Shown: positions 1 through 8,007, numbered from the stretch's first letter. The stretch: 34,646 bases of DNA from Hyphomicrobiales bacterium (GCA_016792865.1 JAEUMJ010000020.1:1-34646), one strand, 5' to 3'. Numbers and translations are program-made. The notes: generated by a model from the sequence alone, not told the origin.

Positions 1-161
1 GAAGTTGATCGCCGCGGCGGCAAGGACGATGGTGCGAACATCGCATGAAAGCTTGACGTGATCTGGGTTCATTTCCTGAACCAGACGATACGAGAGCATC
101 TCGGTGGAAGCAGAGGGACGATGACGAGGAAGTAACCAGGCTCGCTGCCACCATTGCAGCG
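1..161. other. Left-edge sequence, possible partial gene
   Basis: No complete gene is visible here. On the minus strand one frame is open from inside the CPBP gene through to the window edge, with ATG codons at 99 and 72; read from 72 it begins MNPDHVKLSCDV. This could be the start of a third gene in the minus-strand run. There is no well-placed Shine-Dalgarno sequence for either ATG. A plus-strand frame also enters from the left and stops at 46-48, so a plus-strand gene ending here is an equal alternative. I cannot assign a family. Confidence 0.2.
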
Positions 162-1040
162 TCAACCAGTCGGCTGCGAATGCTGAAGTCCTCGGGACCG
201 GATGTGACCGCGACGCCTGGCTGCAACCAGCATGATCGCTCCCGCCAGCGTACAGGCAAGGACCGCTAGGACCGATGCTTCAAGGCCGAAGGCACCGCCC
301 GTCAGCAACGCAGGCCCCTCGACGACAGGCTTGATGAGGCCCGGCTGATTGAACGCACCTGAGACGATGCCGGAAAACAAGCCTGATTGGGCGAAGTTCC
401 AGGCGAAGTGAAGGCCCATGCAGATCCAGAGGCGGCGGGTCACCAGATAGGCAGCAGCAAGCAACACGCCCGCCTCCATGGTGATGGCAAACGAACCCCA
501 CAAGGCCCCGTCCACCGGAGCATAGTGACTGAGGCCAAAGACAAGCGCCGAAACTGCCAGTGCGATCCAGCTTCCCAGCCAGTCCTCGACGATGCGGAAC
601 AGGCCGCCCCGCCACATCAGTTCTTCCAGCACGGCTGAGCTGAGCGCCATGGACAGGGCAGGCAGCGTGACCGACAGGGCGTTGATGCCCTCCACGCGGT
701 AGACGCCGAGCAGCATGAGGATGGACACAGTGAGGACGCAGAGCGCCGCACCGATCGCCAGGCCCGCGGCCAACTCCCGCCCCATGCCGGGCGTCGAAAG
801 CTCCTGCACGGGGCGCTGTTCGACCAGGCGCACGAAGACGACGTAGATCAGCAACCCCAGGAGGACCATCGCGATGGACGACGCCAGCGCCAACTCCGGT
901 CTGGCCTCGAACTGAATCCTGAATCCGTTGCTGATGCCAATGAGCAGGAAGAAGACCGGACCCAGGAGCGCGAGCCGGACCAACGGGACATTCAGCACGC
1001 GACGCCACAGCGGCTGGTCTCTTGGCGGCATGTCACGCAC
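162..1040 (-). CDS. CPBP family intramembrane metalloprotease
   Basis: This is a polytopic membrane protein of 292 residues with about seven to eight hydrophobic segments. It carries the three signatures of the CPBP (Abi/Rce1-type) family in order: EELMWRG (the EExxxR glutamates), FGLSH (FxxxH) and HFAWN (HxxxN), so the putative zinc or catalytic residues are intact. Family members cleave prenylated proteins or peptides, or act in bacteriocin self-immunity; the substrate here is unknown. The start is GTG at 1040, because GGAGG lies five bases upstream; the next ATG (1031) would be too far from it. The gene follows the S33 hydrolase gene after only 30 bp on the same strand, so the two are probably co-transcribed. 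I am confident of the family but not of a specific role. Confidence 0.88.
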   Translation of the reverse strand: MRDMPPRDQPLWRRVLNVPLVRLALLGPVFFLLIGISNGFRIQFEARPELALASSIAMVLLGLLIYVVFVRLVEQRPVQELSTPGMGRELAAGLAIGAALCVLTVSILMLLGVYRVEGINALSVTLPALSMALSSAVLEELMWRGGLFRIVEDWLGSWIALAVSALVFGLSHYAPVDGALWGSFAITMEAGVLLAAAYLVTRRLWICMGLHFAWNFAQSGLFSGIVSGAFNQPGLIKPVVEGPALLTGGAFGLEASVLAVLACTLAGAIMLVAARRRGHIRSRGLQHSQPTG

Positions 1041-1070
1041 GGTTGCCTCCAGCGGGGATAGGGACCGGGA

Positions 1071-3017
1071 TCACTTCGCAGCCTTGGCCCAGTCGGGGAT
1101 GTGGAATTCGACGGTGATGCTCTTGGGGCATTCATCCGACAGCTTGCGTTGCGGATTGTTGACGAAGGCCACGCCCATGTCGCTGACGCAGGGTTGATAC
1201 AGGATTGCGCCGTGACCGGCTTCGGGAATCATGAACACTTGCGCATTGCTGAGCTTTTCCACGGCGACCTTTGACCAGCTTGCCGGTGTCTGTGAATCGT
1301 AGAGCCCGCCAATGGAGAGGGTCGGGATGTCGCTCGTCACCGGGACTTGCCAGTTATCGCGTTGATGGTGCTTGAACGCGGTGCATGCCTGATACACGAA
1401 CTCGGCGAGCGGATCGTAGGCATCGCCAATGAAGGGATATTTCAGGCCCGCAGTGAACTTCCGGTAGCCGTCGAGGGAGTTGAACGGAATGTCCTCCTGG
1501 CAGGCATAGTTGAAAAGATAGAGGTTCTCGAAGAAGCCCAATTCGGAAGTTGCCACATCCCGCTGGATGATGCGGAACGAGCCTGCAAGCTCCGCGTCGG
1601 TCATGCTGTCAATCAGGGAGAGCAAGCGCTTGCCGTCTTCGCCCGCAGTGTGGGTCTTGACGAAGGCACTCAGGCTTTCCTTTGAGGGCGGGGTGTTCTG
1701 GAGCGCAACATAGTCGGCGGCCATCCTGTTCACCAGCGATGGGTCGCGCCCTTTCGCGGCGAGCAATGCCATCTCCAGTTCCGCGTCGAAGAGCGTTGCC
1801 ACCGGCCCGTAGTTGCTGGTTGCGTCGAGTTCATCACGGAGTTCCTCCATCACGTTCTGGTTCGAACGCTCGACCCGAGATGAAATGGCCGCATTGTCCG
1901 CAAGCGTGGTGATGAGGTCGCGTTGCCGCTTCGGCAGGCTGGCGGAAGCGGCAGAAATTTCGGCGTCGCCCGGCATTGGCATCACGAAATTGCGGCCCAC
2001 CAGCTTGTCCACCGTCGGCATGTCCTTGCCGCGATGGAGTTCATAGATGAACGCCGGGAGATAGGGCGTCATGGAGAGATTGCCGTACTTGGCATTGCGC
2101 TGATCGAAGGCCGCAAAGATCGTCATCGTATCGACAGGCTTGCCCTGGTGGATGATCTTTCCCGCCTTGGCCTTCTTCAATGTGTCGATGATGACCTTGT
2201 CGAGGTCGGGGAACGTCGCGTTGCAGGTCTGGTCCGCCTTGCACTGCTCGACCACATGCTCGATCGGTTCGTCCAGCTTGAGGCCGAAGGAATCGTACAG
2301 GCGCACCCATGGCGGGGCCACGCCGTCAATGATGACGGACCGCAGGCCATCGGGTGCCACACGCATCGTTTCAAGGGCAAGCTTCGTGCCGTAGGAAATG
2401 CCGTAGAGATTGTAGTTCTCATATCCGAGCGAGCGCGTGATGGTCCGCACGTCCTTCGCGTTCTCGTAGGTATTGTATTTTGCGATGTCGATGCCCGCGG
2501 CCTCGACTTCCTTCAGGCACTCCGTGACCACCCTGATCGTTTCGTCCGCCGGGGCATCCTTGTTCGCGACGCTGCTTGCGTTCTGGGCCAGCGCCTTGAA
2601 GCAGTTGACGGACTTTCCGGAAAGACCGGCAGACCTTTGATCGAAGAGAAGAATGTCGCGTGTCTTGCGGAAGGCCTCGAAGGTGCCGGCATAAAGCGGA
2701 ATCTGGGTGATCGCGCTGCCACCCGGCCCGCCCTGCAGGAACACGACAGGATCAGGCTCCGGATATTGCGACCACGCCTTCAATAGCGCGAATTTCAACG
2801 GGATTTTCTTGCCGTCCGGCTTGGCGTTGTCCTCAGGCACTTGCACGGTGCCGCACAGGACGGTCTTCCCTTCCACCTCATTGGCGGGCATTGGCCTCGG
2901 GCAGACAATCCGCGTGAACGGCATGGTGTCTGCCTGCGCGGACGTGAGGGAAGCGGGGTTATCTCCGGAAGTCCCTGCGAGTGTTGCGATCAGGGCAAGG
3001 ATCTGCGCTATGTCCAT
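1071..3017 (-). CDS. Exported alpha/beta hydrolase, S33 tripeptidyl/prolyl aminopeptidase type
   Basis: This large alpha/beta hydrolase (648 residues) resembles secreted S33 proline iminopeptidases and tripeptidyl aminopeptidases. Visible elements are an N-terminal hydrophobic stretch suggesting a signal peptide, an oxyanion-hole type GGPGGS motif, FDQRSAG, the nucleophile elbow GISYG (Ser about 208), and a C-terminal TAP-like region with GLYDSQTP (Asp about 574) and EAGHGA (His about 602). The catalytic triad is therefore complete. A long insert between the elbow and the C-terminal part acts as a lid in relatives. A TTG at 3032 is in frame, but I place the start at ATG 3017 because GAGGAA lies six to seven bases before it. 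The CPBP protease gene follows 30 bp downstream. Peptide versus ester substrate cannot be decided from sequence. Confidence 0.85.
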   Translation of the reverse strand: MDIAQILALIATLAGTSGDNPASLTSAQADTMPFTRIVCPRPMPANEVEGKTVLCGTVQVPEDNAKPDGKKIPLKFALLKAWSQYPEPDPVVFLQGGPGGSAITQIPLYAGTFEAFRKTRDILLFDQRSAGLSGKSVNCFKALAQNASSVANKDAPADETIRVVTECLKEVEAAGIDIAKYNTYENAKDVRTITRSLGYENYNLYGISYGTKLALETMRVAPDGLRSVIIDGVAPPWVRLYDSFGLKLDEPIEHVVEQCKADQTCNATFPDLDKVIIDTLKKAKAGKIIHQGKPVDTMTIFAAFDQRNAKYGNLSMTPYLPAFIYELHRGKDMPTVDKLVGRNFVMPMPGDAEISAASASLPKRQRDLITTLADNAAISSRVERSNQNVMEELRDELDATSNYGPVATLFDAELEMALLAAKGRDPSLVNRMAADYVALQNTPPSKESLSAFVKTHTAGEDGKRLLSLIDSMTDAELAGSFRIIQRDVATSELGFFENLYLFNYACQEDIPFNSLDGYRKFTAGLKYPFIGDAYDPLAEFVYQACTAFKHHQRDNWQVPVTSDIPTLSIGGLYDSQTPASWSKVAVEKLSNAQVFMIPEAGHGAILYQPCVSDMGVAFVNNPQRKLSDECPKSITVEFHIPDWAKAAK

Positions 3018-3138
3018 TGAACGTTTCCTCAATCCAACAATGCGGGAGGAGACGTTGTATGGGGGCAGACAGGCCCGTCAAATGAAAAGCGGTACCGATC
3101 AATGAGCCTGACTCATATGACGGAGCCGCTGATGTTGG

Positions 3139-4911
3139 TCAGGCAGAGAGCGGGACGGGCTTATCGTGCGGCTGCTTCAATGCCGCAACGCGTCGCAGCA
3201 ACTGCACCACGGACGAAAGATCCATCGGGTGGCCGGTGAAGTATCCTTGTGCCACGTCACAGCCGATCATCTTGAGAAGGCTGAGCTGCTCGGCATCCTC
3301 GACACCCTCCACCACAACCTTGTGGCCGAGGCCATGCGCCATATTGACGACCGCCATGACGATGGTGCGCGAATTGTGGCTTCTCACGATGTCCGAAATG
3401 AGCGACCGGTCGATCTTCAGGCTGTCATAGGGCAGCTTCATCAGCTGTGCGAGATTTGAATAGCCAGTGCCGAAGTCGTCGATCGCGATTTCGAAGCCTG
3501 CCGTGCGCAGGGCCGTGAGATGCTCGTTCGCCTTCTCGACATCGGTCATGGCGATGTTCTCGGTGACCTCCAGCTGGAAGTCCGCGGGCTGGACTCCCAG
3601 CGAGGCGACAAAGGCGATCAGGTTCCGCGCAAAGGCGTCGTCGGCAAACTGGGTGGGACAGACATTGACGGAAATGCGCTGTTGGAAACCCACGCTGCGG
3701 AGGAGCCGGATGTCGCTTGCAGCGATGAGCATGACCTCGCGCCCGATCCTGTCGAGCGCACCGATTGATCCCACGACAGGAAGGAATTGCGCCGGATAGA
3801 GGAGCCCGCGCGTGGGGTGCTGCCAGCGCACGAGGGCCTCCAGGCCGCAGACAGAGCCGTCTTTCAGCGAGATCTTCGGCTGGTAGTGGACCTCGAACTG
3901 CGAGCGTGCGATGGCGGCAGGGAAGTCGCGTTCCAGTTCGCCCTGGTCCATGACGCTCGACCGCATGGTGTCATCGAAGACGGCAAAGCGGCCCCGGCCC
4001 TGCTTTTTGGCCTCATACATCGCAAGATCGGCCCGCTTGATGATTTCAAGAGAGTCCTTCGGCTTCTCCTCGAAGCTCACGATGCCGACCGAAGCACCGA
4101 TCTGGATGCTCCTGTCTTCGATGAGGAAAGGCTCGCCGATCGTGTCTATGACCCTGGTGGCAAGTGCCGTGATCTCACTCTCACTGTGATCACCGATGAT
4201 AAGGGCCACGAATTCATCGCCGGCGAAACGGAAAAGCAGCCGGCATTCATTGCCGGAGATCTGGAGCTGGTCCGGCGTGAGGCAGTTGCGGAATTGCCCG
4301 GTGTCCATCTCAAGCCCCTGCACCAGCATGCGCTGGGCGGCCTTGCGCAGCAGCGTGTCGCCGACCTGATGGCCATAGATGTCATTGACCTGCTTGAAGC
4401 GGTCGAGATCGATGAACATCACATGGCCTGCCGTGGAGGGCAGGTTCTGGATGACTTCGTCCAGCACCGCGCGATTGGGAAGGCCCGTCACGCCGTCCTC
4501 GTAGGCGAGGGTGTTGATCTTGGCGACGTTGTCATTGAGACGGGCCACCATCTTCTTGAAGCTGTCAGCCAGCCCGCCCACCTCGCAATTGCAGTCCACG
4601 GTGATGAGCCTGTCGTAATCACCCTTGGCGATGGCTTCGGCTGTGACCTTGAGGTTCTCGATGGGGCGCGTGAGCTTTCCCGTCATCAGGTAGGTCACGG
4701 CGGAGGCAGCGGCGGTGGCAAGTGCAACGATCACGAGGCCAGAAACACCGATGTGGTGCGTGACGTGCTCGTCCTGGCTTTCGAGCCAGAAATAGACGAG
4801 CGCCGAAATGATGACGCATGCAGCGGCAATCATGATGGTGAAGCGCACGCGGAGACTGTTCAGGCCCCGCCCGAATGGCACGTTCTCGACCTGTATGATG
4901 TCGTCTCGCAT
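3139..4911 (-). CDS. HAMP-GGDEF-EAL cyclic-di-GMP synthase/phosphodiesterase
   Basis: This is an inner-membrane signalling protein of 590 residues. Two membrane segments (about 24-43 and 57-78) enclose only a short periplasmic piece and are followed by a HAMP linker starting LTRPIENL. The GGDEF domain has its signature as AGDEF (230-234), a variant found in active cyclases. No RxxD inhibitory site precedes it. Between the VGD helix and AGDEF there is an extra loop (about 200-222). The EAL domain is complete: EAL (358-360), SVNVCP, EVTEN, DDFGTG (478-483), LKID, VVEGVE and AQGYF are all present, so phosphodiesterase activity is expected. With almost no periplasmic domain, the signal may be membrane-based or reach it through the HAMP region. 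It could be bifunctional or mainly a phosphodiesterase. It is 106 bp or more from the hydrolase gene and probably a separate unit. Confidence 0.93.
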   Translation of the reverse strand: MRDDIIQVENVPFGRGLNSLRVRFTIMIAAACVIISALVYFWLESQDEHVTHHIGVSGLVIVALATAAASAVTYLMTGKLTRPIENLKVTAEAIAKGDYDRLITVDCNCEVGGLADSFKKMVARLNDNVAKINTLAYEDGVTGLPNRAVLDEVIQNLPSTAGHVMFIDLDRFKQVNDIYGHQVGDTLLRKAAQRMLVQGLEMDTGQFRNCLTPDQLQISGNECRLLFRFAGDEFVALIIGDHSESEITALATRVIDTIGEPFLIEDRSIQIGASVGIVSFEEKPKDSLEIIKRADLAMYEAKKQGRGRFAVFDDTMRSSVMDQGELERDFPAAIARSQFEVHYQPKISLKDGSVCGLEALVRWQHPTRGLLYPAQFLPVVGSIGALDRIGREVMLIAASDIRLLRSVGFQQRISVNVCPTQFADDAFARNLIAFVASLGVQPADFQLEVTENIAMTDVEKANEHLTALRTAGFEIAIDDFGTGYSNLAQLMKLPYDSLKIDRSLISDIVRSHNSRTIVMAVVNMAHGLGHKVVVEGVEDAEQLSLLKMIGCDVAQGYFTGHPMDLSSVVQLLRRVAALKQPHDKPVPLSA

Positions 4912-5167
4912 CGCGCGAATGCCCTGTGAAGCTGCCTGATCACCTAACGTCGTGCAGCAGCATTCTGCAAATCCATAAGGCCGGGATCGTTTCCAAATCG
5001 TGATGAACTATTGCCTTGCCCGCCAAAAAGTCGTGGTGCGCAAGTGAAGGTTTTGCAAGCAGGGAGCAAGGCCTGCACCTGCTTCACGTCACGTCCACCG
5101 TGTGCCGAAGGTGCGGTCATCGTGACATCGCCCTCGAAATGCGTTCCACCCCGGTGTGCGACTGCCT
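4912..5167. other. Intergenic region without a recognisable gene
   Basis: This stretch lies between the divergent GGDEF-EAL gene and the crcB promoter. Short open frames exist on both strands, but none has a ribosome binding site or resembles a known protein. It must hold the promoter of the GGDEF-EAL gene; I could not identify convincing -35/-10 boxes for it. Confidence 0.5.
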
Positions 5168-5196
5168 TTGACCGCCTTACTGATCTGCTCTAGTGT
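5168..5196 (+). promoter_or_regulatory. Predicted sigma-70 type promoter of crcB
   Basis: TTGACC (5168-5173) and TAGTGT (5191-5196) are separated by exactly 17 bases. This predicts a transcript start near 5203, a few bases before the fluoride aptamer begins, which is the geometry expected for a riboswitch leader. The -10 box is a weak match. Confidence 0.5.
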
Positions 5197-5210
5197 CGCG
5201 CACGTGTGAT

Positions 5211-5254
5211 GGGGATGGAGTCCCCCGACAACCGCCAAAAGGCTGATGGCTCCT
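5211..5254 (+). promoter_or_regulatory. Fluoride riboswitch (crcB motif) aptamer
   Basis: The segment fits the crcB RNA consensus. It has a first stem with the conserved GATGG loop (GGGGATGGAGTCCCC), then AACCGCC, a short loop, and the hallmark GGCTGATGGCTCCT. These are the conserved blocks that form the pseudoknotted fluoride-binding pocket. It lies about 110 bases before the fluoride channel gene, on the same strand, directly after a predicted promoter. The association of this RNA class with crcB is established; ligand binding here is inferred from sequence match. Confidence 0.92.
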
Positions 5255-5281
5255 GCCGGGTGCGTGAGTGCCGGTGGGAGC
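5249..5281 (+). promoter_or_regulatory. Putative expression-platform hairpin of the fluoride riboswitch
   Basis: GCTCCTGCCGG (5249-5259) can pair over 11 continuous positions, two of them G-U, with CCGGTGGGAGC (5271-5281), leaving an 11-base loop. The 5' arm uses the CTCCT end of the aptamer, so this hairpin and the folded aptamer exclude each other. A second alternative, CCGGTG (5271-5276) with CACCGG (5291-5296), would free the aptamer. No T-run follows, so control is not by a standard intrinsic terminator. Confidence 0.55.
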
Positions 5282-5320
5282 GCGTGCAATCACCGGCCAC
5301 GTTCCCGATCCCTGTGAACC

Positions 5321-5343
5321 GCCCGGCAGAGGCATGGCCGGGC
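5321..5343 (+). promoter_or_regulatory. Leader hairpin just upstream of the crcB ribosome binding site
   Basis: GCCCGGC (5321-5327) and GCCGGGC (5337-5343) form a perfect 7-bp stem with a 9-base loop. It ends about five bases before the GAGAGGAA ribosome binding site. There is no T-tract. It may be part of a translational switch, or simply leader structure. Confidence 0.45.
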
Positions 5344-5363
5344 CCATGAGAGGAAACTGAGAC

Positions 5364-5744
5364 GTGGCTTACTTGATCGTATTCCTGGGAGCAGGAGCAG
5401 GAGGCGCCTTGCGCCACGGCTTCAACGTGGCGGCAGCACGGGCGTTCGGCACCGGCTTTCCCTTCGGCACGCTGGGGGTGAACGTGCTGGGGTCGCTGCT
5501 GATGGGCCTGCTTGCCGGTTACTTCGCCTTCAAGGGGGATGCATCGCAGCATTGGCGCTTGCTGCTCACCACCGGCGTGCTTGGCGGGTTCACCACCTTT
5601 TCCGCCTTCTCGCTCGATGTTGCATTGCTGTGGGAGCGCGGCGACATGACCGGAACGATGATTTATCTCATCGGGTCGGTGGTGCTGTCGATCGGCGCCT
5701 TGTTTGCCGGACTCGTTCTGGTCCGTCAGCTTGCGGGCGGATGA
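5364..5744 (+). CDS. crcB: Fluoride channel CrcB/Fluc
   Basis: This 126-residue membrane protein has four hydrophobic helices, the usual size for a single-domain Fluc channel that works as an antiparallel dimer and exports toxic fluoride from the cytoplasm. Family motifs are all present: GAGAGGALRH near the N-terminus, GTLGVNVLGS with the conserved Asn, and the helix-break motif GGFTTFSAFS that lines the pore. The start is GTG at 5364, supported by AGGAA eight bases upstream. Its leader holds a fluoride riboswitch, so expression is expected to rise with intracellular fluoride. The stop lies one base from the stop of the convergent PAP2 gene, with no visible terminator between them. Confidence 0.96.
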   Translation: MAYLIVFLGAGAGGALRHGFNVAAARAFGTGFPFGTLGVNVLGSLLMGLLAGYFAFKGDASQHWRLLLTTGVLGGFTTFSAFSLDVALLWERGDMTGTMIYLIGSVVLSIGALFAGLVLVRQLAGG

Positions 5745-5745
5745 C

Positions 5746-6846
5746 TCAATCTGCCTTCAGGTCCGGCCTTGCCCAGTCGATGAGCTTGCCGGCCAGCCAC
5801 CAGCCGGCGACGGCAATGGCGGCCCCGGCATAGCCGTCGATGGCATAGTGCCAGGCGAGATGGACCGAACCCACAAGGATCAGGAAAGCAAAGGCGGACA
5901 GCAGGTAACCCAGCCAGCGCTTGCCGGATGCAAAGCCGAGAATGGCAAAGAGAACCGAGGTGCCGACGTGCATCGACGGCATGGCGGAAATGCCATTCAC
6001 CATGCCGGTTCCCGTTTCATAGGTTTTCCAGAGTTCATTCATCACGTTGAGTGACCAGATGGGATAGTGCCGGTTGGCTTCGGCCAGCCAGGCCATTGCA
6101 GGGGCATAGGGGTCCGGCCCCGGCAGGAGGCGGCCATAGAAGCACGGACCGACCGACGAGAAGATGGTGCCCAGTACACAGGTGCCCAGGAACCACGTCA
6201 GCGTGAAGCCCAGAAGGAAGTGCAGGCGCAGGCGTGTGTCCCGGCCTGAGAACCCCTGCCAGAACCACAGGCTGAACATCACGAAGAACCAGATGTTGTA
6301 ATTCACGTTCAGGATGAAGGTGAGCAGCGGAACATTCAGGAACGACAGGAGTTCATAGGGGTTATGGCCGAGATGTACGGTCTTGTCCCAGACGGCGAAC
6401 GAGCCGTCCCAGGAGAACGGGTGCGCAGATGGTATCGCCTTCTTGATGAAGGTGTAGCCCACCATGTAGGCGCTCATGAAAAGGAAGGCATGAACGGCGT
6501 TGCTGATGCGCATGGGGGAAAGATAATCGTTCAGAAGCTTGCGCCCCAGGGCGGCGGTCAGGCTGCCTTCGCCTCCGCTGCGCGCAAAACGGATGGCTTC
6601 GCCGAGAAGGCCGAGCAGGATCATCAGCACCAGGATCAGGAAGACCGGCCCGGTGAAGAGCTTCACCATCTGGAAATCGAGGGGCAAGTCCAGCACCCAG
6701 GCTTCGGCTGCGGCCGCGACCATGACAACGGCAGCGAAGGCATAGAGAAGGCCATGGCGACGGAACCCCGTCAGAACCGCCTCTGCCACTGCGGCGAGGC
6801 GCGGGACAGGCAGCGCGAGGCTGTTGCTGGACAGCGTATTGGACAT
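5746..6846 (-). CDS. PAP2 superfamily membrane phosphatase (possible lipid phosphatase/IPC synthase-like)
   Basis: This polytopic membrane protein (366 residues from the chosen start) has a C-terminal PAP2 (phosphatidic acid phosphatase type 2) core: AMPSMHVG gives the PSxH motif and SVHLAWHYAIDGY gives SxxHxxxxxD with the catalytic His and Asp. The N-terminal half adds several further membrane spans, as in the PAP2-like (inositolphosphorylceramide synthase-related) branch. It probably acts on a lipid phosphate or transfers a phospho-headgroup; the substrate is unknown. The frame stays open further upstream to 6990, but that extension is Pro/Gly-rich and runs up to the mbfA promoter. I therefore start at ATG 6846, although GGGGAGG is unusually close to it (one base). 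It diverges from mbfA and converges on crcB. Confidence 0.8.
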   Translation of the reverse strand: MSNTLSSNSLALPVPRLAAVAEAVLTGFRRHGLLYAFAAVVMVAAAAEAWVLDLPLDFQMVKLFTGPVFLILVLMILLGLLGEAIRFARSGGEGSLTAALGRKLLNDYLSPMRISNAVHAFLFMSAYMVGYTFIKKAIPSAHPFSWDGSFAVWDKTVHLGHNPYELLSFLNVPLLTFILNVNYNIWFFVMFSLWFWQGFSGRDTRLRLHFLLGFTLTWFLGTCVLGTIFSSVGPCFYGRLLPGPDPYAPAMAWLAEANRHYPIWSLNVMNELWKTYETGTGMVNGISAMPSMHVGTSVLFAILGFASGKRWLGYLLSAFAFLILVGSVHLAWHYAIDGYAGAAIAVAGWWLAGKLIDWARPDLKAD

Positions 6847-6983
6847 GCCTCCCCATACGTCAGGCCGCCTTAAGAGCGGTTTCTGAAACACGGTTAACGG
6901 ACCGTAGGGACGTGGGGGTGCATGAAAGAGGGGGACAGGAAAAAGCGGGCAACCGGCGGGGGCAGGGCCGGACCCGACTGATC

Positions 6984-7011
6984 TGGACAATTATTAGAAT
7001 CGTTCTAGAAA
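6984..7011 (+). promoter_or_regulatory. mbfA promoter with overlapping Irr-type iron control element
   Basis: TTAGAA-TCG-TTCTAG (6994-7008) is an inverted repeat with perfect 5-bp TAGAA/TTCTA arms. It resembles the iron control element bound by the rhizobial regulator Irr. It lies between a TGGACA -35 box (6984-6989) and a TAGAAA -10 box (7006-7011; 16-base spacer), overlapping the latter, so a bound protein would block transcription. Irr represses mbfA genes under low iron in Bradyrhizobium and Agrobacterium; the same is inferred here. The predicted start of transcription falls at about 7018, the mbfA ATG itself. Confidence 0.7.
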
Positions 7012-7017
7012 GTCGTC

Positions 7018-7974
7018 ATGAAAAGCTTTTCCGAACTCACCGAACAGGAAATCCTCGCCCTCGCCATTTCCAGCGAGGACGACGACGCCCGCGCCTACAT
7101 GGGCTTTGCCAATGCCCTGATGGAAACCTATCCGGCCTCCGCCAAGGTGTTCATCGAGATGGCCGAAGAGGAGCACGATCACCGCCGCGCCCTCACCGAG
7201 CTTTACCGCAAGAAATTCGGCGAGTTCATTCCGCTCATCCGCCGCAGCGACATCAATGGCTTTGTGCGCCACAAGCCGGCGTGGACACTGTCCAAGCTCG
7301 GCATCGAGGCCATGCGCCAGCGGGCCGAGGTGGTGGAACTTGAGAACTACCGTTTCTATACCCAGGCCGCCGAGCGCAGCACCGACCCGCAGGTGAAGAA
7401 GCTCCTCGAAACCCTTGCCATGGCCGAAAAGGGACATGAATCCCTTGCCGCGCGACTGGGCGAAAAGCACCTGACCGATGACGCGAAGGAATCCGAAAGC
7501 GAAGCGGAACGCCGCCTGTTCCTGTTGCAGGTGGTGCAGCCCGGCCTCGTCGGCCTGATGGACGGTTCGGTATCGACGCTTGCGCCACTCTTCGCAGCCG
7601 CCTTCGCAACGGGAGATACCTGGGAGACATTCCTGGTGGGAAGTGCCGCGTCCATCGGCGCGGGCATTTCCATGGGGCTCGCCGAGGGCCTGTCGGACGA
7701 TGGCAAGCTGACGGGGCGCGGGCATCCGCTGATCCGCGGCTCCGCCGCCGGCATCATGACGGCGGTGGGCGGCATGGGCCATGCGCTTCCCTATCTCATT
7801 CCTGATTTCACCATCGCGACCTGGGTCGCGATCGTCATCGTCTTCTGCGAACTCTGGGCGATCTCGTGGATACGCTACAAGTACATGGATACGCCCTTCC
7901 TCAAGGCGGCCTTCCAGATCGCGGTGGGTGGTTTCCTCGTTTTCCTGACGGGCATCCTGATCGGGAGTGCCTGA
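7018..7974 (+). CDS. mbfA: MbfA-type membrane-bound ferritin, iron exporter
   Basis: This 318-residue protein combines a rubrerythrin/ferritin-like N-terminal domain (about 1-150) with a C-terminal VIT1/CCC1-like membrane domain (about 170-318). The first domain supplies the di-iron type carboxylate and His ligands, for example EEEHDH and later AEKGHES. The second begins LVGLMDGSVSTLAPLF and has several membrane helices. This fusion defines MbfA, which exports iron from the cytoplasm and protects against iron and peroxide stress in rhizobia. No good Shine-Dalgarno sequence precedes ATG 7018; the message may be leaderless. The upstream Irr-like box suggests induction when iron is plentiful. 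It converges on the aminotransferase-dehydrogenase gene with a 33-bp gap. Confidence 0.94.
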   Translation: MKSFSELTEQEILALAISSEDDDARAYMGFANALMETYPASAKVFIEMAEEEHDHRRALTELYRKKFGEFIPLIRRSDINGFVRHKPAWTLSKLGIEAMRQRAEVVELENYRFYTQAAERSTDPQVKKLLETLAMAEKGHESLAARLGEKHLTDDAKESESEAERRLFLLQVVQPGLVGLMDGSVSTLAPLFAAAFATGDTWETFLVGSAASIGAGISMGLAEGLSDDGKLTGRGHPLIRGSAAGIMTAVGGMGHALPYLIPDFTIATWVAIVIVFCELWAISWIRYKYMDTPFLKAAFQIAVGGFLVFLTGILIGSA

Positions 7975-8007
7975 CCCCGCGCTTTTCCCGCACGGGCAAG
8001 CACAGGA

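Noticed and set aside
5011-5193. A 60-codon plus-strand frame before the crcB promoter
   Set aside because: No ribosome binding site or known motif, and it overlaps the predicted promoter of crcB.
6847-6990. N-terminal extension of the PAP2 protein to 6990
   Set aside because: The extra residues are Pro/Gly-rich, unlike a membrane protein start, and would run into the mbfA promoter and overlap its -35 box. The ATG at 6846 fits the family better.
7975-8007. Short CCCG/CGGG hairpin between mbfA and the fusion gene as a terminator
   Set aside because: The stem is only 4 bp with no T-run; too weak to call.
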